A program made the translations under genes and the position numbers. The notes beneath the pieces are model-generated. The model had not been told where the DNA came from and searched no databases. It saw only the letters and a list, made by a program, of their open reading frames with translations. A stretch of DNA of 30,258 nucleotides from CAYYJS01 sp964472315 (GTDB taxonomy: Bacteria; Verrucomicrobiota; Kiritimatiellia; UBA8416): NCBI GenBank assembly GCA_964472315.1, contig CAYYJS010000039.1, forward strand, positions 1 through 30,258. The letters run 5' to 3'. Position 1 is the stretch's first letter. Each line of letters begins with the position of its first letter. Positions 23,739-30,258 of this stretch are shown one piece after another.

Positions 23739-24266
23739 ATGGCAACACGGAAACGCAAGACGGCCCCGGAAGTGGGGATTGTGATGGGCAGCGACTCGGA
23801 CTGGACGATCGTCAAGGCCGCGACCGAAACGCTGGCCGAGTTCGGTGTCGGTTTCGAGGTGCGGGTCATCTCGGCCCACCGCACGCCCGAGTTGGCGGCC
23901 GAGTATGCCGCGACGGCCGAAAAGCGCGGCCTCAAGGTCATCCTGTCGGCGGCGGGCGGCGCCGCGCATCTGGGCGGTGTCCTGGCGGCGCACACGGTGC
24001 TGCCCGTGATCGGCATTCCGATAAAGGGTGGCGCGCTCAACGGCATCGACTCGCTGCTGGCCACCATCCAGATGCCGGCGGGCATTCCGGTGGCCACCGT
24101 CACGCTGGGCAGCGCGGGGCCGGTGAATGCGGCCCTCTTCGCCGTTCAGATTCTGGCGGTCGGGCGTGCCGGTCTGCGGCGACGGTTTGCCGTGTACAAG
24201 GAATCGCTGAAGGACAAGGTGCACAAGGGCAACGCGGCCGTACAGCGCGAACTCGGCGCCGGGTGA
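23739..24266 (+). CDS. purE: N5-carboxyaminoimidazole ribonucleotide mutase, PurE class I
   Basis: The product is 175 aa. A strong Shine-Dalgarno, GGGAGGTGAGG, overlaps the purD stop and precedes the ATG at 23739. Signature motifs are GIVMGSDSDW (nucleotide loop), VRVISAHRTPEL with the catalytic His, and ILSAAGGAAHLGGVLAAHTV. The SAHRTP form and the overall length fit class I PurE, which converts N5-CAIR to CAIR and works with PurK. No purK is seen in this window. The gene is 3 bases from purD and 3 bases from the next gene, so it is co-transcribed. Confidence 0.96.
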   Translation: MATRKRKTAPEVGIVMGSDSDWTIVKAATETLAEFGVGFEVRVISAHRTPELAAEYAATAEKRGLKVILSAAGGAAHLGGVLAAHTVLPVIGIPIKGGALNGIDSLLATIQMPAGIPVATVTLGSAGPVNAALFAVQILAVGRAGLRRRFAVYKESLKDKVHKGNAAVQRELGAG

Positions 24267-24269
24267 CAT

Positions 24270-25202
24270 GTGAAGAAACGCGCGACACACGCCTGCCTGC
24301 TCGCGGCCGTTCTGGCGTCCGCCGGCGCCGCCCGCGCCGGGTTGGACGAGGCTTTCGAGGCGCTGCGCGAGCGGGCGTTGGTGACGGAGCCGGAAGGACT
24401 TGAGCGGCGCGCGCTGGAGGCGGTTGTGCGGGCGGTCGATCCTTACGGCGCCATCGGCATATCGAGTCCGACAACGAACCCGCCGCCGGTGATCGAGAGA
24501 CTGGCTGACGGCATCGTCTACCTGCGCGTGGCGGGTATCGACTCCGGCGTCCACGCGGCGGTGGCGGCGGCGTTCGAGTCGAGGCCGGACACCAACTGTG
24601 CGGGTATCGTGCTCGATGTCCGCGACGCCGCGGGCGACGGATTCGAGGATGCGGCGCGGATCGGCGGCCTGTTTGCCGCGGCCGGCGCGCCGCTCTTCAC
24701 CGTCTATGCCGCGGGTGGCATCGTTCGGCGCGACTATGTCGCCATGGCCGGCGGCGGCGCGTGCGGCGGCGCGCCGGTGATGGTGCTCGTGAATGGCGGC
24801 ACGGCCGGCGCGGCGGAAGTGCTTGTCGCCGTTCTGAAGCGGCAGGCCGGCGTCATGGTACTCGGGGCATCCACGCGTGGCGACTGGCGTGTACGCGAGC
24901 CTGTGGTGTTGCCTGGCGGCGAGGTGGCGACGGTGGCGACCGGCTATGTCGTGCCCGCCGGAGGAAACGGCACGCCGCCGACGAGCGGACTGGCGCCCGA
25001 CCTCGCGGTGGCGGGGGAGGGGGAACCGGTCGCGTCGGCGACGCTGCCGACACGTCGCTTCGACGGACGGCCGATGTCGGCGCAGGCGCAGGCCGATCGC
25101 GATCTGATGGTGCGTGTGGGCGGGGACCCGGCGTTGCGACGCGCGACGGAGATTCTGTTGGGGTTGAGGGCGCTTGGAACCCGAAGACAAGTGACCGGAT
25201 GA
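24270..25202 (+). CDS. S41-type protease homologue, predicted catalytically dead, exported
   Basis: The product is 310 aa from the GTG at 24270. The N-terminus KKRATHACLLAAVLASAGAA is a signal peptide. The core matches the C-terminal-processing protease (S41) fold: GIVYLRVAGIDSG, GIVLDVRDAAGDGFEDAARI, PVMVLVNGGTAGAAEVLVAV, VMVLGASTRGDWRV and GYVVPAGG. In active members the motif is GTASASE with the nucleophilic Ser, followed some 25 residues later by the catalytic Lys in TYGKG or TFGKG. Here the positions read GTA-Gly180-AAE and STRG-Asp205, so both catalytic residues are replaced. No PDZ domain is present. It is probably a periplasmic binding or scaffold protein. Its place between purE and tsaC gives no functional hint. 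Confidence 0.75.
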   Translation: MKKRATHACLLAAVLASAGAARAGLDEAFEALRERALVTEPEGLERRALEAVVRAVDPYGAIGISSPTTNPPPVIERLADGIVYLRVAGIDSGVHAAVAAAFESRPDTNCAGIVLDVRDAAGDGFEDAARIGGLFAAAGAPLFTVYAAGGIVRRDYVAMAGGGACGGAPVMVLVNGGTAGAAEVLVAVLKRQAGVMVLGASTRGDWRVREPVVLPGGEVATVATGYVVPAGGNGTPPTSGLAPDLAVAGEGEPVASATLPTRRFDGRPMSAQAQADRDLMVRVGGDPALRRATEILLGLRALGTRRQVTG

Positions 25203-25804
25203 CCGCGGAACGACTCCATATGGCGGACACGGATGAAGCGACCGTGGTGCGGCGTGTCGTGGATGCGCTTTCCGTGGGGGCGCTCGTCGTGCTGCCGACC
25301 GAGACCGTGTATGGTCTGGCCGCGGATGCGGGGCGCCCGGACGCCCTGTCGCGCATATACGCCGCCAAACGGCGCGATCACGGCAAACCCGTGGCGATGT
25401 TGGCGGACAGCCTGGCAACGATCGAGCGATTCGGCGGCGAGGCGGGTGCCGCGGCGGCCAGGCTGGCCGCCCGGTTCTGGCCGGGGCCGCTGACGCTTGT
25501 GTTGCGGTGCCGGGGGGCGTGGGAAGGGTTCCGGATTCCGGACTTCCCGCTGACGCTGGCGGTGTTGCGCGGGGTGGGTGGGGTGTTGCGGGTGACGAGC
25601 GCGAACGCGAGCGGCGAGCCGCCGGCGCTTACGGCCGACGACGCGATGGCCGCGCTGGGGCATGCCGTCGAACTTGTCGTGGACGCCGGGCGCGTACCGG
25701 GCGGGACGGCGAGCACCGTGGTGAAGGTCGACGGCGATACGCTGACCGTCCTGCGGGCGGGACCGGTCACGCGCGAGATGCTCGATGGGGCGGTTCAACC
25801 ATGA
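25199..25804 (+). CDS. tsaC: Threonylcarbamoyl-AMP synthase (Sua5/YciO/YrdC family)
   Basis: The product is 201 aa from the ATG at 25199, which overlaps the preceding stop as ATGA; an ATG at 25220 is an alternative. The YrdC domain fills the protein: VVLPTETVYGLAADAG, IYAAKRRDHGKPVAML, FWPGPLTLVL, RVTSANASGEPPALTADDAM and VPGGTASTVVKVDG. These form the ATP- and threonine-binding cavity. The enzyme makes threonylcarbamoyl-AMP for the t6A37 modification of tRNAs reading ANN codons. There is no Sua5-specific C-terminal domain, so it is the short TsaC type. It precedes the phosphatase and the rpiB-glyA gene, an order similar to the Bacillus ywlC-ywlE-ywlF-glyA region as I remember it. Confidence 0.93.
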   Translation: MTAERLHMADTDEATVVRRVVDALSVGALVVLPTETVYGLAADAGRPDALSRIYAAKRRDHGKPVAMLADSLATIERFGGEAGAAAARLAARFWPGPLTLVLRCRGAWEGFRIPDFPLTLAVLRGVGGVLRVTSANASGEPPALTADDAMAALGHAVELVVDAGRVPGGTASTVVKVDGDTLTVLRAGPVTREMLDGAVQP

Positions 25805-25814
25805 AGGGTATGGG

Positions 25815-26291
25815 ATGCCGGCGAAGATGATTCTCTTTGTATGCACGGGCAATCAGTGCCGCAGTCCGATGGCCGAGTACCTCTTTCGCGCGCATTTCGG
25901 GCGGCAATCCGGCTGGACTTCGGCATCGGCCGGCGTCATGGCGGGCGACGGCATCCCGGCGAGCAAGAACGCCGTCAAAGCGCTTGCCGAGCTCGGCATC
26001 GACCTGCGCGCGCACCGCAGCCGGGCGTTGACCCGCGATTTGGTTGACGCGGCTTTTCGCGTTGTGGTAATGACGGAATTCCATCGACTGCTGGTGACCG
26101 AGCGGTTTCCCGAATCGGCCGGCAAAGTTTTTCTCTTGAAGGAATTCGATCCCTCCGCCGATGGCGAGGATATTGACGATCCCGTGGGATTGTCGTTGGA
26201 TGTATACCGACATGTTCGTGACGAAATCGCGACGGCTCTCTGGGGGCTGGACGCGCAGCTCGCGCGGACCAACACCGAAGGACTGAAATGA
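25815..26291 (+). CDS. Low-molecular-weight protein phosphatase (LMW-PTP/YwlE-like)
   Basis: The product is 158 aa from the ATG at 25815, with AAGGG about 6 bases upstream; the longer frame from 25785 adds nothing family-like. The P-loop CTGNQCR (C10 to R16, Cys-x5-Arg) followed by SPMAEYLF is the LMW-PTP active site. The acid loop DIDDPVGLSLDVY supplies the general-acid Asp (D122). The D-P-x-G-x-S form resembles the protein-arginine phosphatase YwlE more than tyrosine phosphatases of the DPY/DPF type, but the residue that gives YwlE its arginine preference (Thr in CTGNTCR) is Gln here. The substrate is therefore open. It overlaps the start of the rpiB-glyA gene. Confidence 0.92.
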   Translation: MPAKMILFVCTGNQCRSPMAEYLFRAHFGRQSGWTSASAGVMAGDGIPASKNAVKALAELGIDLRAHRSRALTRDLVDAAFRVVVMTEFHRLLVTERFPESAGKVFLLKEFDPSADGEDIDDPVGLSLDVYRHVRDEIATALWGLDAQLARTNTEGLK

Positions 26292-27970
26292 ACATAGCAC
26301 TCGGCGCCGATCATGGAGGATTCGCGGTCAAGGAAGCGATCAAGGCGGCCCTCGCGGCGCGTGGGATCGGGGTCGACGATTTCGGGTGTCGGGACGCGAG
26401 TTCCGTGGACTATCCCGACTTTGCCGAGGAGGTCTCCCGCGCGGTCGTATCCGGGACATCCGGGCAGGGCGTGCTCGTGTGCACGACCGGGATTGGCATG
26501 TCGATCGCCGCCAACAAGCAGCCGGGCATCCGCGCGGCGCTCTGCACGACGCCGCGCATGGCATCCCTCGCCCGCAGCCACAACGATGCCAACGTGCTTG
26601 TGCTGGGGGCGAATCTGATACCCCTGGACCAGTCGCTGGCGGTGCTCGATGCCTGGCTGGGCGGTTCCTTCAGCGCCGAGGCGCGGCATGAGCGTCGTCT
26701 CTCCAAGCTTGCCCGCGCGGAGCGTCAGGCGCATGACGTGGATGAGATTCTGTCGGTCGACCGCGAGTTGTATGAAGCCGTCGTGCAGGAGGTGACGCGT
26801 CAGAATCGCACGCTGAACCTCATCGCCTCGGAGAATACGGTGAGCCGGGCCGTGCGACAGGCGCAGGGCTCCGTGATGACGAACAAGTATGCCGAGGGCT
26901 ATCCCGGCAAGCGCTGGTACAGCGGGTGCGATTACGTGGACGCGGCCGAACGGCTGGCCTTGACGCGTGCCTGCGCCCTGTTCGGGGCCGACCATGCCAA
27001 CGTCCAGCCGCACTGCGGCAGCTCCGCCAACATGGCCGTCTACTTTTCCATGCTGCAGCCGGGCGACACGATCCTGGCGATGAGCCTCGCCGACGGCGGG
27101 CACCTGACCCATGGCAGCCCGGTGAACTTCTCGGGGCGCCTGTTCAAGATCGTGCCTTACGGGGTGCGGCGCGAGGACGAACGGATCGACTACGACGCGC
27201 TGGAGGCGCTGGCGCGCGAGCACCGGCCGAAACTGATCGTGGCCGGCGCCAGCGCCTACTCGCGCACCTTGGACTTCCCCCGCTTCCGCGAGATTGCCGA
27301 CCGTGTCGGCGCGCGGCTGATGGTGGACATGGCGCATATCGCCGGTCTGGTCGCCGGCGGCGTGCACCCGAGTCCGGTACCGTACGCGGAGTACGTGACG
27401 TCCACGACGCACAAGACCCTGCGCGGTCCGCGCAGCGGCATGGTGCTCTGCCGCGAGGCGTTCGCCGGCGACATCGACAAGACCGTGTTCCCCGGGCTGC
27501 AGGGCGGTCCGCTGATGCACGTGGTTGCCGCGAAGGCCGTCTGTTTCCACGAGGCCATGCAGCCGTCGTTCCGGACCTACGCGCGCCAGGTGGTGGAGAA
27601 CGCGGCGGCGATGGCGGACGTCTTCCGGTCGTCTGACATCCGCATCGTATCCGGCGGCACCGACAACCATCTCCTGCTGCTCGACATGGCGCGGCTCGGG
27701 ACGACGGGCAAGGCGGCTGCGGAGGCGCTCGACCGGGCCGGCATCATCGTCAACAAGAACTCGATTCCGTTCGACACGAAGAGCCCGTTCGTCACCTCCG
27801 GCATCCGGATCGGCACGCCGGGCGTCACGAGTCGCGGCATGGGGCGGGGCGAGATGGACCTGATCGCGCGGAGCATCGTCACCGTCATCCGCAACCCGAC
27901 GGATGACGTCGCGATCGCGCGCACGCGCGCCGCGGTGGCCGAGCTCTGCGCGCGGTTCCCGTTCGATTGA
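26288..27970 (+). CDS. rpiB-glyA: Fused ribose-5-phosphate isomerase B and serine hydroxymethyltransferase
   Basis: The product is 560 aa in one uninterrupted frame; the ATG at 26288 overlaps the upstream stop as ATGA. Residues 1-145 are a complete RpiB: ALGADHGGFAVKEAI, VLVCTTGIGMSIAANK with the active Cys65, SHNDANVLVLG with His98, and the C-terminal ARHERRLSKL. After a short linker, residues about 150-560 are a complete SHMT: LNLIASENTVS, TNKYAEGYPGKRWYSGC, QPHCGSSANMAVY, VDMAHIAGLVAGGVHPS and STTHKTLRGPRSG with the PLP-binding Lys376. RpiB interconverts ribulose 5-phosphate and ribose 5-phosphate. SHMT makes glycine and methylene-tetrahydrofolate. Both active sites look intact. Both products feed purine synthesis, matching purD and purE in the same operon. 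Confidence 0.95.
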   Translation: MNIALGADHGGFAVKEAIKAALAARGIGVDDFGCRDASSVDYPDFAEEVSRAVVSGTSGQGVLVCTTGIGMSIAANKQPGIRAALCTTPRMASLARSHNDANVLVLGANLIPLDQSLAVLDAWLGGSFSAEARHERRLSKLARAERQAHDVDEILSVDRELYEAVVQEVTRQNRTLNLIASENTVSRAVRQAQGSVMTNKYAEGYPGKRWYSGCDYVDAAERLALTRACALFGADHANVQPHCGSSANMAVYFSMLQPGDTILAMSLADGGHLTHGSPVNFSGRLFKIVPYGVRREDERIDYDALEALAREHRPKLIVAGASAYSRTLDFPRFREIADRVGARLMVDMAHIAGLVAGGVHPSPVPYAEYVTSTTHKTLRGPRSGMVLCREAFAGDIDKTVFPGLQGGPLMHVVAAKAVCFHEAMQPSFRTYARQVVENAAAMADVFRSSDIRIVSGGTDNHLLLLDMARLGTTGKAAAEALDRAGIIVNKNSIPFDTKSPFVTSGIRIGTPGVTSRGMGRGEMDLIARSIVTVIRNPTDDVAIARTRAAVAELCARFPFD

Positions 27971-27974
27971 CCGG

Positions 27975-29474
27975 CTACATCCAGTCGTTGTAGAGCGGCA
28001 TGCGTTCGCGGACTTTGCGGACGTAGTTGCGCGTTTCCTCGTACGGCAGGTCGGCGATCAGCGTGTCGTAGACCTGTGTGGAGGTCATCCCGTTGATGGC
28101 GACGGCGGCGCGTCCGAGCGAGGTGCCGGCGTCAAAGGCCCGGCAGACATTGCCGGCGCCGGTATTGTAGGCCGCGATCGCGCAGAACATGCGGCTCGTC
28201 GGGTTCTCGACGCGCTTGAAATACCGGCCATCCAGGATGTGAAGGAAAGCCGCGCCGAGTTCCACGTTGCGTTCGGGCTCGTACAGGTAATCGCCCGTCA
28301 CCAGCTTGTCCTCCTTGAACACGAACAGGTAGGCATCCCGCGCGCCGGAGCGCGGCACGAGCTGCATCAGGCCGTAGGCCGGGACCGGCGAACGCGCACG
28401 CGGATTGAAGGCGGACTCCGTGTGGATGATGGCGAACACGAGCGGCGGGTGGAGTCCATACTGGTCCGCGTAGCGACGCACGCAGGGGCGGAAGCGTTCG
28501 GCCCGTACGCGCAGGTGTTCGGGCACGAGCTTGAAGGAGACTTCCATGGACTGACGCTGGACGCCGTCGGCGCCCGTGACTGGACGCACGGTCACCGCGC
28601 CCGGCTGCACCGTTTCGCGTGCGAATACCGCGGCGTTCTCGGAGGTGACCGGGGCGCCGGCGGAGGTTCTGACCTGACCCGCCAGGATGGGGTGCGGCGA
28701 GGCTTCGATGCGGCGCGGCGTGCGGCTGGGCGGCGCGACGAAGGCGGGCGTGGTCGCGACGAGCGGCGCGGATGCGGGGGCGGCGGTCGTGCCGGGGATG
28801 GTCAAACGCTGCCCGACTTTGAGCCACCCGTCGGCATCGATCCCGCTGGCGGCGGCGATGGCCGAACGCGAGACGCCGAACCGTTTCGCCACGCCCCAGA
28901 GGGTATCGCCGGCTTGCACGACGTACGTGGAAGCCGCGGGGGTTGCGGCGGCGCGGGCCGTCGAGGCGGGGGCGGGAGTGGGGGTGGGCGGCGTTGCGCG
29001 GGACGACCGGGGTTGGCGCAACAACCGCCGCATCATGGAAATCGGGTCTTCCGTGCCGCTCAGCACGGTGCGCTGGACGGCCGCCTCCAGCAGGGCGGAC
29101 GCCTCCCGTTCGTCGACGCCGGGTTCGACGAGGATGGCGGCATGGGCGACGCCGTCCTCGAACTGCACGGCGCTGCGTTCGTCGAGTTCATCCGTGTACT
29201 GGACCCAGACCTTCTGTTCGGGCATCCAGACGTTCTGCCGGCCCCAGGCCGCCTCGGCTGCCTTGACGAAAGCCGTGAACGCCTCCTGTTCCTCCTTCTG
29301 GAACTGCTGATACTGCCGGGTCACTTCCTCGCGGTACTGTTGGAAGGCGGCCTGATCTTCCTCCAGCCATTGCTGGAAGGCCGCATCCTGGGCCGCTACG
29401 GACCCGACCCACAGTACCGATGCCAGACCGAACCCTTGGAAAACGGACCGCGTGTGTAACGTGCTTACGTGCAT
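27975..29474 (-). CDS. MltC-type lytic transglycosylase with LysM domain
   Basis: The product is 499 aa from the ATG at 29474, with AAGGGG upstream. A signal peptide (about 1-29, ending VAAQ) is followed by a helical segment. Residues about 70-120 (NVWMPEQKVWVQYTDELDER, AVQFEDGVAHAAILVE) resemble the N-terminal domain of MltC. A LysM domain sits at about 184-228 (YVVQAGDTLWGVAKRFGVSR). The catalytic SLT/GH23 domain covers about 318-499: YADQYGLHPPLVFAIIHTES with catalytic Glu353, AYGLMQLVP, and NPTSRMFCAIAAYNTGAG. It cleaves peptidoglycan to 1,6-anhydromuropeptides in the periplasm. E. coli MltC is a lipoprotein and lacks LysM, whereas here no lipobox is visible. It ends 4 bases from glyA on the other strand. 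Confidence 0.92.
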   Translation of the reverse strand: MHVSTLHTRSVFQGFGLASVLWVGSVAAQDAAFQQWLEEDQAAFQQYREEVTRQYQQFQKEEQEAFTAFVKAAEAAWGRQNVWMPEQKVWVQYTDELDERSAVQFEDGVAHAAILVEPGVDEREASALLEAAVQRTVLSGTEDPISMMRRLLRQPRSSRATPPTPTPAPASTARAAATPAASTYVVQAGDTLWGVAKRFGVSRSAIAAASGIDADGWLKVGQRLTIPGTTAAPASAPLVATTPAFVAPPSRTPRRIEASPHPILAGQVRTSAGAPVTSENAAVFARETVQPGAVTVRPVTGADGVQRQSMEVSFKLVPEHLRVRAERFRPCVRRYADQYGLHPPLVFAIIHTESAFNPRARSPVPAYGLMQLVPRSGARDAYLFVFKEDKLVTGDYLYEPERNVELGAAFLHILDGRYFKRVENPTSRMFCAIAAYNTGAGNVCRAFDAGTSLGRAAVAINGMTSTQVYDTLIADLPYEETRNYVRKVRERMPLYNDWM

Positions 29475-29496
29475 GATGTTTCCCCTTATGCGCGTG

Positions 29497-29525
29497 AGGC
29501 TACGCCGGATACGCGCCGGCGGCAA
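29497..29525 (-). promoter_or_regulatory. Candidate promoter of the MltC-type gene
   Basis: On the minus strand TTGCCG (29525-29520) and TAGCCT (29502-29497) are 17 bases apart, shortly before AAGGGG and the ATG at 29474. The boxes match consensus only moderately. Confidence 0.4.
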
Positions 29526-29636
29526 GGGATTTTCGCTGCGGCGCAAGCGTACGGGATGTTCGCGGCTGTGCCCTCCTGTTGAGTCTGTGGTGAAAAAGCG
29601 GACGTAGCGAGAGACGAACGGAGACGCCGGCATTGT

Positions 29637-29918
29637 TCACACGGCGGGTGCGTCTGGCAAGCTCGTCGCGCAGATGCCCTGGTACATTGTCCCTTCTCTC
29701 GCCTCGATGGCAACGGCATGCCGCCCACCAACAACCATGCCGAATAGAACCTCAGACTCCCGGTCATCTTCCGCAAAAGCTGCTTCGGCAACCGCTCCGA
29801 TGCAGGCGCTGCAACTTTCAGCACGAAGCTCTCTTGCATCGTCACCGCCAAACGCCGGCAGCGCGATCCCCTCGCGTTCCTTCAAGCACTGCTCCTCCAC
29901 GGCCCCGACGCCGCACAA
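29637..29918 (-). CDS. Unrecognised short frame, possible hypothetical protein
   Basis: Up to 93 codons are open, with the upstream limit a stop near 29980. There is no ATG near the 5' end; TTG at 29918 is the first possible start and has AGGAGG too close in front of it. The composition looks partly coding (LKEREGIALPAFGGDDAREL, ESEVLFGMVVGGRHAVAIEA, GTMYQGICATSLPD) and includes a Cys-x2-Cys pair (SCSACIG). I recognise no family. It may be a decayed or chance frame, lying downstream of hicA on the same strand, where a hicB would be expected; it does not resemble HicB. Confidence 0.22.
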   Translation of the reverse strand: MCGVGAVEEQCLKEREGIALPAFGGDDARELRAESCSACIGAVAEAAFAEDDRESEVLFGMVVGGRHAVAIEAREGTMYQGICATSLPDAPAV

Positions 29919-30090
29919 CCCCTCCTGTATCGCAATCCACTGACCACTACCTCCTGAGCCTGGCCGGAATCGGCTAAACTGTTACGGCTATGGCAAGGAT
30001 CAGCAGAACTGTGAGTCTCGCCGTCAGCTCTTGAACGTTCACTATCTGGCTAAGGGGCGGAGCGACGACAGCCAGAATTGTGTGGTTGGG

Positions 30091-30258
30091 TTAGTCTTCC
30101 AGTTTCCGGATGATGTGCCGGGCAAGATGGTCCTTGATTTCCCGATGTCTTGGAATTGGCTGACAGGCACCCGTGCGCAGATTCTGATACCAATCATGCC
30201 GTGCGCCGTGGCGGATGAAAACGCAACCGCCTTGCTCGAGTTGGCGGATGAGGTCAAT
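30091..30258 (-). CDS. hicA: HicA-type mRNA interferase toxin, N-terminus beyond window
   Basis: Read from the right edge on the minus strand, 55 codons end at TAA (30093-30091). They give IDLIRQLEQGGCVFIRHGAR, HDWYQNLRTGACQPIPRHRE and IKDHLARHIIRKLED. This matches the HicA/YcfA fold: the central Gly-x2-Phe/Ile-x-Arg-x-Gly-x-Arg-His-strand with the catalytic His in RHGARHDWY, and the PIPRHREIK segment with its conserved Pro and His. The start and perhaps a few residues lie past base 30258. HicA cleaves mRNA and is neutralised by HicB. No HicB is visible downstream within 450 bases, so hicB may be outside the window on the other side or missing. Confidence 0.85.
   Translation of the reverse strand: MDLIRQLEQGGCVFIRHGARHDWYQNLRTGACQPIPRHREIKDHLARHIIRKLED

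Larger units (their letters stand above)
29475..30090. other. Region without a confident gene
   Basis: About 616 bases between mltC and hicA. It holds the probable mltC promoter, a degenerate CACCACAGA-type segment at about 29585-29615, and an unassigned minus-strand frame at 29637-29918. Nothing else is recognisable. Confidence 0.6.

Noticed and set aside
22365..25418. Minus-strand frame of about 1017 codons opposite purD-purE-S41
   Set aside because: It is a shadow of three well-supported genes on the other strand.
29486..29851. Minus-strand frame of 121 codons upstream of mltC
   Set aside because: Its content is low-complexity and unlike any family, and it overlaps the mltC promoter and leader region.

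Overview
The window is GC-rich and densely coding. It most likely comes from a Gram-negative member of the Planctomycetes-Verrucomicrobia-Lentisphaerae-Kiritimatiellota (PVC) group. The best single clue is the gene at 3255-3698, which I recognise as the Verrucomicrobia/Planctomycetes-restricted family TIGR04138 (Minf_1886). PD40 propellers joined to squalene-cyclase-like toroids, GYF_2 domains and decayed uroporphyrinogen-decarboxylase-like genes also fit. The phylum is an inference from remembered family distributions; no search was run.

Layout. 1-434: remnant of a Phd/VapC-type toxin-antitoxin pair. 435-2465 (-): membrane protein with two GYF_2 domains, a coiled coil, one membrane segment and an OmpA-like domain. 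2834-6337 (+): HIT hydrolase, TIGR04138 protein and M16 zinc protease, in overlapping order. 6443-7048 (+): mazEF-type pair with a promoter and a perfect operator-like palindrome, apparently leaderless. 7082-7859: decayed UroD-like gene. 7992-8879 (+): membrane-anchored TPR protein. 8952-9587 (-): SGNH hydrolase. 9782-10282 (+): shortened pectate-lyase-like lipoprotein. 10343-11917 (+): multi-pass GT-C-like membrane protein.

12051-21803 (-) is the most unusual part. It is a five-gene unit read in the order TPR periplasmic protein, ExbB/TolQ, ExbD/TolR, then two large membrane proteins that each combine a PD40 (TolB-like) beta-propeller with a prenyltransferase/squalene-oxidase-type alpha/alpha toroid. 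The last one also has a TonB-like transmembrane helix (Ser-x3-His) followed by a long Pro/Glu/Val-rich linker. I read the unit as a Tol/Ton-like, proton-motive-force-coupled envelope machine in which a toroid takes the place of the usual TonB/TolA C-terminal domain. The two paralogues carry the toroid in different places: nested between propeller blades in one, C-terminal in the other. The promoter and start region is present twice as a perfect 157-bp tandem duplication.

22437-27970 (+) is a tight operon: purD, purE, an S41-type protease homologue that has lost its catalytic Ser and Lys, tsaC (Sua5/YrdC), a low-molecular-weight phosphatase and an rpiB-glyA fusion. PurD uses glycine and a PRPP-derived amine. 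GlyA makes glycine and one-carbon units, and RpiB makes the ribose 5-phosphate that feeds PRPP, so the operon is metabolically coherent. 27975-29474 (-): MltC-type lytic transglycosylase with an inserted LysM. The right edge holds a partial HicA toxin (30091 to beyond the window end). No rRNA, tRNA, CRISPR array or intact insertion sequence was seen.
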